A DNA stretch of 64,000 nucleotides from Stictocephala bisonia (lineage: Eukaryota; Arthropoda; Insecta; Hemiptera; Membracidae), in assembly GCA_035578905.1 (NCBI GenBank), contig JAQJVL010000424.1:372001-436000 (forward strand). Direction: 5' to 3'. Below, piece by piece: positions 37,528-48,361 of this stretch. Position numbers and translations under genes: made by a program. A model generated the notes under the pieces. It did no database searches. It worked only from the letters and a program-made list of their open reading frames with translations, and had not been told where the DNA came from. Numbering within the stretch: the stretch's first letter is position 1; each line of letters starts with the position of its first letter.

Positions 37528-38059
37528 AACATTTGAGAATAAGGGAATTTTCAAGGGAAATTTGAGAGTTTGAGGAAACTGCAAGGAGTCCTATATCAGT
37601 AGGTATAGTGGAAGACGGTGAAGTGGTTGGTCTTCCCTGAAGTAGATTGATGAATTTTGGACCCGGTTTTTTTTTAATTGGACACTTTGGAGTGTTTAGA
37701 ATACACTCATTTTTGCCTATCAAAGTATTTCTCACCACAACCATTAATTTGCATTTGTTGCCACGTTGGAGATAACGTCCAATTAACAGAGGTGACTAAA
37801 TAGAGACAATAATTTTGATATTTTAAACATAGCTGTCTATATTTGAAATTGAGATCTCAAAAAGGTGAAGTTAAAAATTTGAATAAGCAATTTATGTTTG
37901 TCAAACTGAGCTCGATAAAGAAAGTGTAGTATAGTTTAATTATGCAAATAGAAAAAGTCACTATCTCTACAAGTGCAGTTATACTTGGTCAAGAATTTAA
38001 AAAAGACCAATTTAAAGTTTGAAAATATCTTTTAGATAAGTCGTTCCATTAGTACAAAG
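37528..38059 (+). other. AT-rich intron, nothing recognised
   Basis: No repeat or exon identified. A short minus-strand ORF across 37526-37744 has no recognisable homology. Confidence 0.45.
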
Positions 38060-38520
38060 TGGCCCCGGGAATGTATTTACTATTCGGTTATAAAAGGAAT
38101 ACATTTCCTAAACCATTGGAAACCGGTATTCCAATTTGTTTTCCTTGTCGGCCACCCGTCCATCGGACAAGTTGACTGGTTGATGTCGACTTGATGTTTG
38201 ATGGTCTATTTCCGCGGCCATTCATCGAACACGGATTGATGGCACAACAAGCCGAATAACGAATTGGCTGAGCATTATCACCTTGATAAACACCGTTTAA
38301 CAGCTTGTAAACCGAATAAAAACTGGATTTATAGTGACCGGCCGGATTTTATTGGGGTTAGCTAGCGCTGTCTGCGGCAACTGGGTCAACTACAACTAGC
38401 TCGATCTCTCTATCTACTACGGAGATGCGATTGCTGTCAATCACTCTCACACGCACGCCCGCCGGCCTGTGAAATTGGGGAGGCCCTGTCATTGAAGGGT
38501 GGTCGTCCATTGATGAACAA
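38060..38520 (+). promoter_or_regulatory. candidate hth intronic enhancer with Exd-Hth and Exd-Hox-like sites
   Basis: Repeat-free block of mixed composition. It holds an exact PBX-MEIS composite TGATTGACAG on the minus strand (38434-38443). About 190 bp away is GGATTGATGG (38233-38242), one base from the PBX-HOX consensus TGATTGATGG, with further TTGATG cores at 38178-38205. Known: Extradenticle/Hox and Homothorax sites lie together in enhancers such as labial and Hoxb1 autoregulatory elements. Position inside hth suggests auto- or cross-regulation, which is inference. Confidence 0.45.
38434..38443 (-). promoter_or_regulatory. PBX-MEIS (Exd-Hth) composite binding site
   Basis: CTGTCAATCA on plus equals TGATTGACAG on minus, a ten-base exact match to the PBX-MEIS decamer (TGAT for Exd/PBX, TGACAG for Hth/MEIS). 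Binding itself is not shown. Confidence 0.5.
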
Positions 38521-38777
38521 ATTAGTATTTATGCAGTTCACTGAGTTTTCGTGAAAGAGGGCGTTATGTTTGATTTTTTGAACAACATGCTGTTGTAGTA
38601 GCAGTAAACGGTATTGTGTTGGTTATAAACGTTTGACAACAGTCTACCTATTTAATTATACAGCAAACAGTTTTTATAGGTATACTAGAAAAAAGAGACG
38701 AATTTTAATGTAAAGCTTAAAATTTCCTCAGAGGCATTTATTGATCTGTGCAAATTTATATACTCATTCCTTTTAGG

Positions 38778-39108
38778 CTTAATACTGACACGCTGTCCGC
38801 TCAATGGTTGCCATCGACGTGGATACTACTAAGAGGTCTGGGGTGTCCGTGTTGGATTGTAGTCAAGGTTCAGATGTTGTGTAGGGAAGATAACTGAGTG
38901 TCAGACTTGTCAATTAGTGGAAAATCAGACCAACACTACGTGGTTAGGATTCCACGTAAAGCTGTATGTCCCTTGGTTGCACTGGCTATCGGGCTATTAA
39001 TAAATAGCTCTTTCTGAGGATCAGTCGATCTTAGAACAATGACTACATTCGTTCATATACATTCATCACACTCATTCGCCTCCCATATTTCTCTACGATC
39101 GGCGTCTT
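38778..39108 (+). repeat. family B, copy 6
   Basis: From TTAATACTGACACGCTGTCC to CTCTACGATCGGCGTCTT. A well-preserved copy with GTAGGGAAGATAACTGAGTG and ATTCCACGTAAAGCTGTATG. Confidence 0.9.
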
Positions 39109-39734
39109 ACTAATGAATAATACTATTGAAAACATAATTAAAACAAGCGATGTATGGAATCATCTTAAAACTACAATATAAAACAACATCCAAAATTTAC
39201 TATCATTTTTAAATAAAGTCAAACATGGCGAAGCAAGATCAAACGCCATTTCCAAAACATCGCTCGTTCAAGTTCTGTTATCCATTGCAAACGAGCTCCT
39301 GTCCTGTGAATCGAACGAGGGAATATTTTCTGTATTTTCTAAGCAATATTGTTTTGATTCACACGCGGACGCGGCGCGGTGCGGAAAAGAACGAATTTCC
39401 TTGCTGCTGCAGGTAGAAGCTGGGAAAAGCCCCATAAATAACGGTGTGAAACCTGTCTCCTGGATCTCTGGGGAGGCGATGATGAAAAAACGTGTGATGC
39501 GGAGCCGAGGAGGTCGTAAATAAAGTGCGAGAGAGACCGCAAATCACCTGGTTCCTCTGATAACAACTGAGTCTATACACTACCCATTCACGGTGTACGG
39601 TTAGGTGTGTAGTGTTTTATTTGTAAATATAAATTTGTACATAAATAATAATTTTGCAAAATTATCACTATTTGTTGACAAAATGTTTGATAATATTTGA
39701 ACAAAATATAAAAATATTTTACAAGAAATTGACA
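39109..39734 (+). other. hth intron; island at 39.23-39.59 kb
   Basis: 39225-39590 is GC-richer and repeat-free (CACACGCGGACGCGGCGCGG). Overlapping short ORFs on both strands match nothing known. 39600-39734 is AT-rich. Confidence 0.3.
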
Positions 39735-40261
39735 TTTTTACTTTCTCCCATTTTCGTTAGCATAATAAAGTATTGTGATCGTAAAAAAAAACTTTTTTAC
39801 ATATTGGTCTAAAAATCCATTTTAGGGTCCTCTGAACTCAAAAAAGTTTTTTTTTCTGTCCCTAGGCCTAGGCTATGTGTGTTGTCTTTGTGTATTTGCA
39901 GTTCGCTGGAGACCAAACGAATGGAGCAATTTTTATGAAATTTGGTATATAGGTGTGTGTAGCCAATATCTCCATACGATATTTTCACTTTTTTGAAATT
40001 TAATTTTTTTTTTTTTTATAGCCACAAAACGTACAAAAACATGATTTTTATCAAAAACAGCTCTAAAGAGTTTGAATTAAATTTTAAAGAAGTATGTGAA
40101 TAGAATTTAAAATACTTTATTAAAAACCGCATGTCTCTAACTTGACTAGTTCTTGAGTTATGGCAAAAAACATATTTGGGAATCAAACTGGTATTTTTTG
40201 AAGTTTTAATTTTTTAGTGTTTTAATATGGGGGAAAGTTTGTGCCAACTCTTTGGAAACAT
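39735..40261 (+). repeat. dispersed repeat family D, copy 2 (near full length)
   Basis: From TTTTTACTTTCTCCCATTTT-CGTTAGCATAATAAAG to GTTTGTGCCAACTCTTTGGA. Conserved core: CAGTTCGCTGGAGACCAAAC, ATTTTTATGAAATTTGGTAT, GGGAATCAAACTGGTA. No intact ORF and no clear terminal repeats, so it is a nonautonomous element or decayed 3' end of unknown class. Confidence 0.85.
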
Positions 40262-40768
40262 TTAATAGTATTAGGCTTAAATAAGAGGTATTACAATCTA
40301 CTGTATTTTGAGTAGAGGACGTTTAGAGTGTATATTACATTTCGTCTTCAACGTTATTGACTGATGGCCTTACCAGTCATAGACAAATGGTCGCTTGAAA
40401 TATTGTAATGCTAACCAAAAAGGCAGGCAATAGTATAAAGTTAATACTGACTTACTTTCTGAATTACATGGTCTGAGTTATGTAAAAGGGGATTGCTGAA
40501 TTATACCGTCATAAAATAAAAACTTTTGTACTTATGACGTACAAAAAAAAAGTTGTAATACATATTTGTTGTGTTCAATTGAATTCTACCACACATAGTA
40601 TGCACTAAAAAGGTTTAAGATAAATTTTCATATTTATTTTGTTTAACCCCCACCCATCTTATTGATTTGAGTGTTTTACATCAGTCCTAAACTATAGTCG
40701 CTAGGAATCAATATTTTATAGCTAAGCCCGTTATTTTAAAATATCTTCTCTTTCTTAAGACGTGTTGG
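40262..40768 (+). other. AT-rich intron, nothing recognised
   Basis: No repeat or exon identified. Contains an A9 run near 40543. Confidence 0.45.
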
Positions 40769-40997
40769 ACGAACCGGTGGCCGAGCGGTGTAAAGCGTCA
40801 GGATAGTGTTCCTGATTCAGGAGATCGCGCAGGTTCGAATCCCAGCCCTTGACTGTTAATTTTTATCAGTAATATTCCCCTTAAAATCTGTACTGGTTCT
40901 CCTCCCTCACTTAAACTTCCCCGCACAGAGCAATTGTCTATGTGGAATGGTTTGAGAAGGATTAAAAAGGAAATCTGCCTGTCCTTAAAACAAAAAA
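40769..40997 (+). mobile_element. tRNA-derived SINE
   Basis: A box TGGCCGAGCGG at 40778-40788 and B box GGTTCGAATCC at 40832-40842 are correctly spaced for a class II (Leu/Ser-like) tRNA head. The T stem and acceptor stem do not pair (for example GCAGG against CCCAG), so it is not a functional tRNA. A tRNA-unrelated body follows, including GGTTCTCCTCCCTCACTTAA and an A-rich 3' end (CTTAAAACAAAAAAATG). Confidence 0.7.
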
Positions 40998-41527
40998 ATG
41001 AATGCTTTACCAAATCAAGAGAGCCGCTCGTGATCAAGGAGGCACTGAGGGACAGAATGGACGTTAATTATGACACAGTCGGCAATCGCTGGTAATCATG
41101 AGAGTTCCGGATCTCATTACGAGCAACTGTCTCATCATGAGTTCGCATTTTCCTCATTGTCAACGCAGTATTTAATAATAACCACCTATTGCATTACTGT
41201 TCATTATTAATTTGAATATTTGTTGATAAGTAGACTAGTGATTTAGTTATATATGGAATTGGCAATCAGAATAATTACTTTATACTTAGTACATTGTAGG
41301 GGTGTCAATACACTTATTGTGTTTCCAAGTTTTTGTAAGCCTGGTAGACTACTTGTATGATATACACACATAATTGTGACTTCTTCTTGTTATTGAAAAT
41401 TAGATAATGTTTTAAGAATTATTATTACGTTCCAGATTGTTAATTACAACAAATTCAACCACCGATAATAAAGAAGAATAATTGTTAAGGGGATAAAAAA
41501 TTATATAAGATATGTTAGTTAACTTTG
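40998..41527 (+). other. intron, nothing recognised
   Basis: Mixed, then AT-rich. No exon or repeat identified. Confidence 0.45.
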
Positions 41528-41725
41528 GTGGGTGGGAGGTCCCCGAGGTCGTCGGAGGATGAGTTTCATGAAGTCGTTGGTGGATGGTAGTTTAATGAAG
41601 TCGTTGGAGGATGGTAGTTCCCTGAAGTAGTTGGTGGATGGAAGGTCGTTGGAGGATGGGAGTTTCATGAAGTAGTTGGTGGAGCCCTGAAGTTGTTGGT
41701 AGATGGGAGGTTCTTGAAGTCGTTA
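41528..41725 (+). repeat. imperfect ~33-bp minisatellite
   Basis: About six or seven degenerate units of GAAGTCGTTGGAGGATGG-TAGTTTCAT, with variants GTAGTTGGTGGATGG and truncated units. Purely repeat; no ORF. Confidence 0.85.
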
Positions 41726-43104
41726 CCAACCACATGATCACATACCTTCATTGGAAAATATTATGCTTTAGTTTATGGAATAGCACTTTTGGAATAATAA
41801 ATTACTGAAATGACCTAGTCTAAATCCAATCAAAGTAATAATGTGTGTTATATGTGGAAAACCTCTTTAATTTGTGGGTGAGTATGCTGAGGTGGTCTAT
41901 TTGGAGATATTTTATGGATGCGACGCAGGTTCAGTTTAGTTAGACCTCCACTAGATCCGTAAAAGACTGAAACCTACCGAGTCAACGCAGGCTTTCATAT
42001 TACTACGTTGTTCTGTAATCGTAATACATTCGTTCGTGATCAACCTTGAATCTTATTGTAGTAGATTACGAAAAGTCAGTGTTAGGACCTAGGAGATGTA
42101 CTGCCGTCGGGTGTACGAGAACTCCACTGCCTTGGGCGTGGCAATATTACCTCTACATCCATTACCGAGCCTTCAATGACGTTTTATTGAGTTCTTTAAG
42201 TCATGGAGACGGAGCCGCGCTCCTTTATCCGTTTCTTGGATAAAGGAAAGAGGCCGACCTATAATTGAATCGGCTATTTTTATCTCGTCAATTGCTTTAT
42301 TCCGCGTCTTGTATTTGTTACCGGCTTCGATTTTCTGTCGCCAGCCCCCACCTCCACTCAGGCACGCCCAACGATACGGTGTCGCGCCCAATATTATAAT
42401 GGCGCAGTCCATTTACAACGGAGTAATTATCGAGAAGAACTGGTCCTCCGGTATCCAAACTGGTGTGGACGCTTTCCCGCCTTGATTGTTGTTTATCTTA
42501 TTGAGTTTTCTTGTACATGTAAATTATATTGTTGTGTCAGCTTATTATCAAGGGTTTTGTGGCATAAGATTTTGAAAAAAGAAAAAAAATGAAGATATTG
42601 GGATTATCTGAAATGGAGTCGCTTAATGTGCGAAGCACCGATCGTACTTTGTCATCCCTCTGTAAATTAATGCATCTAATTAAGTTATATCTTAATTTAA
42701 AAGTTTCCATTTAATTATTTAGAATAAATCTTATAATGTATGCCCATTTATTAGCATTAGCTAAATCTTAAATAATTCGGCTTGATAATCTACAAAAATA
42801 TAATATAATTCAAATGATTTTTTTCATTTATCACTAAACGAAACTTAAAGTTAATAACGCAATTAGGCTGTATTCTTAATTAGTATCTTTAAGTGACCAG
42901 AATTATATAAAACAATTGTATAGTTAGTTAAAATTGCGAATTTACAACCTTCAGCTTAAGAATAATTCAGCTTAATTACAATATTTCAGCTTAAGAATGC
43001 CGTCTTGTTATTGAATAAACTTAATAGTTTACTTAATTATTAACAGTTAATTAAATACTTAACTTAATTAACATGTTATAGTCACTTAGAATGCTCTTGC
43101 GTTT
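41726..43104 (+). other. hth intron; island at 42.04-42.49 kb
   Basis: 42040-42490 is a repeat-free, GC-richer block (GGCACGCCCAACGATACGGT, ATTATAATGGCGCAGTCCAT), a candidate conserved noncoding element. 42500-43100 is AT-rich with repeated CTTAATTA/TTCAGCTTAA. Confidence 0.35.
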
Positions 43105-43330
43105 TAAATTTATTCGATAACAGTTGTTTAAAATTTGTTTTGGAAACACCGTAAAAGTGTTATAGGTCTAAAATATACTCACTACTTTTTCCACCCGTAA
43201 TCTTTTTACACAGTTACAACACTGCTTTCAGTTAGGTTTCGCTTGCTCACCACCATAGTACCATTCATGGTGTGTGTCGTAGAACTTTGCGAGTAGGTCT
43301 AACAGTTTGGCACGCGAGATAAAAAGTGAA
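43105..43330 (+). repeat. unit 1 of a ~200-bp direct duplication
   Basis: Shares AGTAAAAGTGTTAT-type sequence, GGTCTAAAAT..ATTCACTA, TTTTTCCACCC and a TTACA.AGTTAC block with 43738-43925. The copies are well diverged. Confidence 0.65.
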
Positions 43331-43737
43331 AAAGAAGGTCTACAGAGTACCGGAACTTGTGGGACGACTGTGACACATTATATATGTAAAATAGCTGAGG
43401 TTGTCGCTGCACGCCGGACTGACCTCACAGACACAACTCTCAGTATCGGGTTCCCAGAGAAAAATTAATAGCGTCATTTGGTGCCTCAGGTGTGGGTTCG
43501 GACCCTCTCCGGTTACAAATTGATGAGCTGCGCAGACTGCGTTGTAATTTGTTCACTCCGACTACATTCTTAACGAATCGACTTTTGGTACTGTACTATT
43601 TTATCTGCTCTCTTGCTCACTTGTCGTAGCCTGTACATGTTCAAACAAGAAACCATTTTTACGTTGGAATTCCCGTAAATTGATGATGAACCATGATTTT
43701 GTTTGCTCACAATTAATTGAATTCGTAATTATTCCAT
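43331..43737 (+). other. intronic island between the duplicated units
   Basis: 43340-43600 is GC-richer (CTCAGTATCGGGTTCCCAGA). No gene recognised. Confidence 0.3.
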
Positions 43738-43925
43738 AACGATAGTTTGAAATTTATTTGGAAAACGCAGTAAAAGTGTTATGGGTCTAAAATTAATTCA
43801 CTAATTTTTCCACCCATCATATTGTTACATAGTTACTATACTACTTTCGCTTAAGGTTCACTAAAACACTGTAGTACATTTGGGTTTGTATCATAGAAAA
43901 TTCATAATTGTTTGACACTAGAAGC
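43738..43925 (+). repeat. unit 2 of a ~200-bp direct duplication
   Basis: See 43105-43330. Begins CGATAGTTTGAAATTTATTT-GGAAAAC and ends near TTGTTTGACAC. Confidence 0.65.
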
Positions 43926-45090
43926 CAACATTGCAAAAAATACTCAAAGTTATAAAATTTTTGTGCCCTTTACCTATGATTGGGTCAAGTAAGTAATTTT
44001 CTTTAATTTGTATGTAAGTTACGGTATTAATTAAAATCCATGACTGAAATAATTTAATAGTCTTTCAATTTATACCGACTTATTTATTTATTTTTTTACA
44101 ATTACGGTTATTATTTTTTATATTTTGTATATTTATTTCATTTTGACAATGTCTTGTTTTCTTTACAATTATTTGTTTTAGTCTGTACACATTATTAAAT
44201 TTTCCAACAATCTTTTTTGAAAATTATTTTTGCACGTCGTTAGGTTGTAGGCCTACACTTTTTATAATCTTTCATTCCAATTTATAGATAATGTTTAACC
44301 TATATCTGTTGTTTCAATGTAGGCCTATAGGTCCTCTAGGCCTATACTGATTTCTGTATTTAAACATAGTCTAATTTCACACGTTCAGACGTGTAAACAT
44401 GTTAGGACCTATATGCATTTTAGATATCTTACGGTTAGAAAATTTAACCATTAATCAACTTGAGAATGTGCTAAGTAAGTTTACATTCTGGATGATGACA
44501 AAGGTCCTTCAAAGACGCAGAAAGTAATTTTCCCCGTTTTTTTATCCCCTACAACGGTGTCTCACTTGTGGTCCGTCTAGCCCAGTCCATCGTCGCACTG
44601 CGGTACATGCAGATGTGCCAGGGTGTCTAATGACATCGCCTCGAGAGTTCCGCCTCTTGGGACCAACACAGGCGCGCTCGAACCCTCGACAATGTGATTT
44701 GCTTTGTTTGGGCTAATTTGTTTACTAGCTTTAAGCTTAGGCATGGCCTCAAGGGTCTTTGTTTGCCCATTTCAGTGTTGTAAGTGTATCAAGTGTTCTC
44801 TATTGTTAGGAGATCAACTAAGCATTTGCTTCGTCACATATATTTCTGTGCAAGAGAACAACAATAATAGATGAGAGACTATTTAAAATTTCAGAGATTT
44901 ATTGCTCTATAGGATGTTATAAAATATTTATTTTTTTATCAGTAGACATGTTTAAGACATGTTTAGGGGGTTCTAATTTCAGTTAACTGAAAATTCGTAA
45001 TTAAAGGCAAATAGGTAATCTGGTTTGTAAGTTAAAACATAAATTTAATTTAAAGTTACTTTATAGTTACGTTTTGAAATTAAGCTCAAG
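43926..45090 (+). other. hth intron; TAGGCCTA cluster and an island at 44.54-44.72 kb
   Basis: Three TAGGCCTA octamers within 100 bp (44246-44345). 44540-44720 is GC-richer (GTGTCTCACTTGTGGTCCGT, ACAGGCGCGCTCGAACC). The rest is AT-rich. Confidence 0.35.
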
Positions 45091-45402
45091 CTCGGTTCTT
45101 TTTATTTCAACATGGCGTCCACTCAGTGGTTACTATCTGCGTAGACACTACTGGAGAAGTCTGGGGTGTCCATGTTGGGCGGTAGTCAATGTCCGGATGT
45201 TAGCTGAAATCCAGACCAATAATAAGTGGTTCAGATTCCACGTAATGCTGTAGGTCCATTAGTTGCCCTGGCTATTGGGCTGTTAATATGAATGGTCCTT
45301 TATAAGCTAAATCGAACTCAGTTAGTAACAGGACTACACAGTCATGCACACCACCCTACACTCCTGTAATCATTCATAGCCGTCTTAATCAGTGTAGGCG
45401 TC
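45091..45402 (+). repeat. family B, copy 7
   Basis: From TCTTTTTATTTCAACATGGC to AGTGTAGGCGTCTC, with an internal deletion between CAATGTCCGGATGTT and AGCTGAAATCCAGAC. Confidence 0.88.
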
Positions 45403-46233
45403 TCAAATCTAAGATAATATATACATCAGTTTATTATAGGCCTATATAAAAACAATGGTTAAAAGTAGCCGAACTCAATTTCATATTAGGCGACACGTTA
45501 GATCAGTTGATTTATGTATATTATTAAACGTTAAACAAATGTTAACTTTTCTATGATAAAGTCAGAGACAATCGAGTTGGAAACATTAAATAACTGTTTA
45601 GTAAAGTAATTTTAAATTATTAAAGTAGAAATACAATTAGCAATAACCATACCAATATTTGAATTCTAAGAGACATTTTATAACAGCTGAAACAATTCGA
45701 TAGAGATGAATGTAGAGATAAAACGAGTAGAGACACAAGGTCGAAGGCGCTAAAGAGTGGAGCCCGACACGCTTTCAACACAAAGAGCGAGACGAGCTGA
45801 GCGAACGAAGAGCAGGGCAGCAGCGGTGGGTCGCTAGATAAGAGAAATTGCACTGTCAGCCCGGAATGATATATACCCACATTTCCATACTGCGCATACA
45901 GAACCCTAAACCTCCCCTCTCACTCGGGGGATTCTGATAATTCCTTTCTACTTGTTCTTTTTCCTCTGTCTTTCCAGCGCTTAAATTCGTTTCATTGTAT
46001 CCATTTTCAAACTAAACTTAGTCTTCTCAATTAAATAACTCCCGGATTGGATTCACTTGATCCCTGAGTGAGTTGAGGAACATTATAAACGTAGTTGTGC
46101 TGACCGTAATCTTTTTGATTATATTTAGACAGTAATTAATATTTAATTTTTAATTTACATAGTTAAATTTTTCAGTTAAAATATAACATTTTCCCCGGCC
46201 CTAAAAGCTCTTTTTCATAAATAATTACAAACA
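45403..46233 (+). other. hth intron; island at 45.70-45.96 kb
   Basis: 45700-45960 is GC-richer (CGAGACGAGCTGAGCGAACG). An 86-residue minus-strand ORF lies across it but matches nothing known. 45960-46230 is AT-rich. Confidence 0.3.
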
Positions 46234-46363
46234 GTTCTTCATAAGCTAAGACGAACTCAGTTAGTAACCAGACTACACATGTCATCCTCACTCACCCTAC
46301 ACTCCTGTAATCATTCATAAAAGTCTTAAAATACGCACAAAGTTGTGTCGGCGTCTCAAATCT
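46234..46363 (+). repeat. family B fragment (copy 8), flanked by short direct repeats
   Basis: Contains the terminal third of family B (ACTCCTGTAATCATTCATAA, GTCGGCGTCTC). It is bracketed by GGCCCTAAAAGCTCTTTTTC (from 46197) and GGTCCTAAAAGCACTTTTTC (from 46413), a diverged direct repeat of about 35 bp that marks a local duplication. Confidence 0.75.
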
Positions 46364-46507
46364 AAAAGAATCTATTGGTCACATTAGCCTATTGAAAGAC
46401 ATAACATTTCAACCGGTCCTAAAAGCACTTTTTCATAAAAAATTATAGGTCAAGCAATAATTAACTTTTTAATGACCAGACATAAATAAATCCAAAATTC
46501 AAATAAT

Positions 46508-46700
46508 ACAAAATTTTTTTTATTTGTATAAAGAAAAAAAATCACTTGTCAATCCACACGGGCCTGCAGGCCCGTGTGTGAAATGTATCTAACGTCTGAA
46601 GTACCGACCGTTAGCTCACTTGGGGATTCGAACCTTGGAACCTGCTCTCCGCAGACCGCAACCTTAGTTAACCACCACGCCGGGTGGTACAATAATGATA
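46508..46700 (-). mobile_element. tRNA-derived SINE (minus strand) with a terminal palindrome
   Basis: On the minus strand CCCGGCGTGGTGGTT (46670-46684, A-box region) precedes GGTTCGAATCC (46624-46634, B box). These are followed by a perfect 24-bp palindrome at 46555-46578 and an A/T-rich tail. Stem pairing is poor, so it is a SINE head or tRNA pseudogene rather than a tRNA. It is a different family from 40769-40997. Confidence 0.6.
46555..46578. repeat. perfect 24-bp palindrome
   Basis: CACACGGGCCTG followed by CAGGCCCGTGTG, with no spacer. It would form a strong hairpin in RNA from either strand. Confidence 0.95.
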
Positions 46701-47815
46701 ATACTTTATTTTGTTCGATATTAATAATTATTTCATTCAGATTTTCGATTGAAAATGTTACAAAAATGTTTAAAAGGTAGTGTGAGTAATAGCTACGCAA
46801 AGACCTCAAGTGAACTAGTGTTTAAATATTGGTGAAAAATATTTATAATTGAATATACAAATATTAAAATCAGCATTTTCGTTGGAAATCGAACTGGTAA
46901 ATGTGTCATTAGAAGCGTGTCAGCAGTTGTCACCAGACTGAACGAACTAGTGTGCTGAATGTACCAATACCAAATGTTTAGCTGCTTCAGCCCCTCTATA
47001 ATTAAAGCTCGTGCAGGCCTCAGCAAGGGTTGTTTGTGGGGGAGGAGAAGGGGTTGCTGCCGCATTTCATGGTCCCATGATTCTCCCCGCCGACAAGGAA
47101 GCCGGAGTTCACGAGCATTCGACGATTTCCGACAAACATTCTTCCACACTTCGTACAAACCCGGATTAGATTTACAATCATTCAGTAGCGTGTTTTGTTT
47201 TGAAATGTTCCTCCCCTCTGTCGTTATTTTCTGTAGTAATTATTATTTTTTCATGATAATGTTATCTTGAAGAAGTAAGGTAGTATGTACATAAATAATA
47301 TCAAGTAATATTTTGTATATAAAATGTAATACGTAAACACACAGTGGGTCCAGTTTGGTATTGGTGTGGGTCTGACCCACCCACTCATCCTCCACAGAAA
47401 TTTCCACTCGAATATGTACGGTCATTTACTTAAAATTTATTAAACTAAACATTTGTTATATAATAATAGTTATAGAGTAAAAAACGCCAAGAAATGCTCA
47501 TTATTTATTTACGACTTAATACATTTTCAATTGCCAAATATGGTTAATGAATTATCTATTTTTAGAAGTGACCCAGTGTTATTGCGTGTTTCCGTAAAAT
47601 CTTTAAGGTATGCACGTGGTCGCGCAGTTCTTAACAGCCCCACCCCTTTCCATAATACAACATTTGAAATCGTACGCGGTTTTCTAAACACAAAAGGTTT
47701 TATAAGCAATATCAAGTCTCTATTACAAGATAAAAGCTGAATTAAAAATTTAATACGAAAATAAAATCTTCAATGATGTTCTTGTATGTCAGCTGAAAGA
47801 GTACTAAGTGTTACT
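46701..47815 (+). other. hth intron; island at 46.94-47.22 kb
   Basis: 46940-47220 is GC-richer (GGAGGAGAAGGGGTTGCTGC, CTCCCCGCCGACAAGGAAGC), with short ORFs on both strands and no homology I recognise. The remainder is AT-rich. Confidence 0.3.
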
Positions 47816-47832
47816 GTTTTTACTTTCTCCCC
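47816..47832 (+). repeat. family D, copy 3, 5' stub
   Basis: TGTTTTTACTTTCTCCC matches the 5' end of family D at 57.77 and 60.21 kb. The repeat resumes at 50582 after the pogo element. Confidence 0.7.
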
Positions 47833-47834
47833 TA

Positions 47835-47859
47835 GGGGAGCGCGGGGTCAATTGTAACA
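47835..47859 (+). repeat. left terminal inverted repeat of the pogo-like element
   Basis: 25 bp, pairing with 50557-50581 with one mismatch. A second related motif, GGGGCAAATGTAACAG, follows at 47861-47876. Confidence 0.92.
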
Positions 47860-48022
47860 CGGGGCAAATGTAACAGTCTGTACTGTGCTGCTATCTGGCT
47901 GCAAATAGATTTACAAGTCACGCCTAAATGTCCAGCCGTAGCTCTAGTATCGCCCCACGTGTTATGGTTGTGAGTGGTTTCTGTTTACCTGATTGTTTTG
48001 AAGTTTTGTGAAAAAATACCAG

Positions 48023-48360
48023 GTAAGTAAAATAATTTTATTCTTGTTTTTTGTTTTCTAGCACAATTAGTATGTAGTATATGATAACCACAATAAGTTT
48101 ACTGCTCTCTACGTTTCTTCCGCTATATTTTACTTTATTTAGGAGAACGATTAGTCAAATAGGTTAGGTTCAGAGCTCGGTCAAAGCGAAACGTGCGTCT
48201 GTGGGACAAATGTAACAGCTCGTTGCGGGTCAATTGTAACACTGTTACAATTGACCCGCACTTTGTTTTAAATTCTTGTTGCTCTTTTCAATTATTCAAT
48301 ACTTTTATTTTCTAAATTTTAAAGCTGAAACACTAAGAACTTTTGTTCTTTTGGTTCCAG
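48023..48360 (+). other. predicted 5' UTR intron of the transposase gene
   Basis: Donor AG|GTAAGTA at 48022/48023 and acceptor TTTTGGTTCCAG ending at 48360, one base before the start codon ATG at 48362. Both match consensus well. The 37-bp inverted repeat sits inside this intron. Prediction only. Confidence 0.6.
48224..48260. repeat. internal inverted repeat of the TIR core
   Basis: 18-bp arms TGCGGGTCAATTGTAACA and TGTTACAATTGACCCGCA separated by a single C, with perfect pairing. Each arm equals the inner part of the terminal inverted repeat, so it probably offers two extra transposase-binding sites. Confidence 0.9.
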
Positions 48361-48361
48361 A

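Noticed and set aside
40769..40860. Functional tRNA gene
   Set aside because: A and B boxes are good but the T stem and acceptor stem do not pair and no 3' end fits, so it is a SINE head.
46620..46690. Functional tRNA gene on minus
   Set aside because: B box is intact, but stems are mismatched and a SINE body follows.
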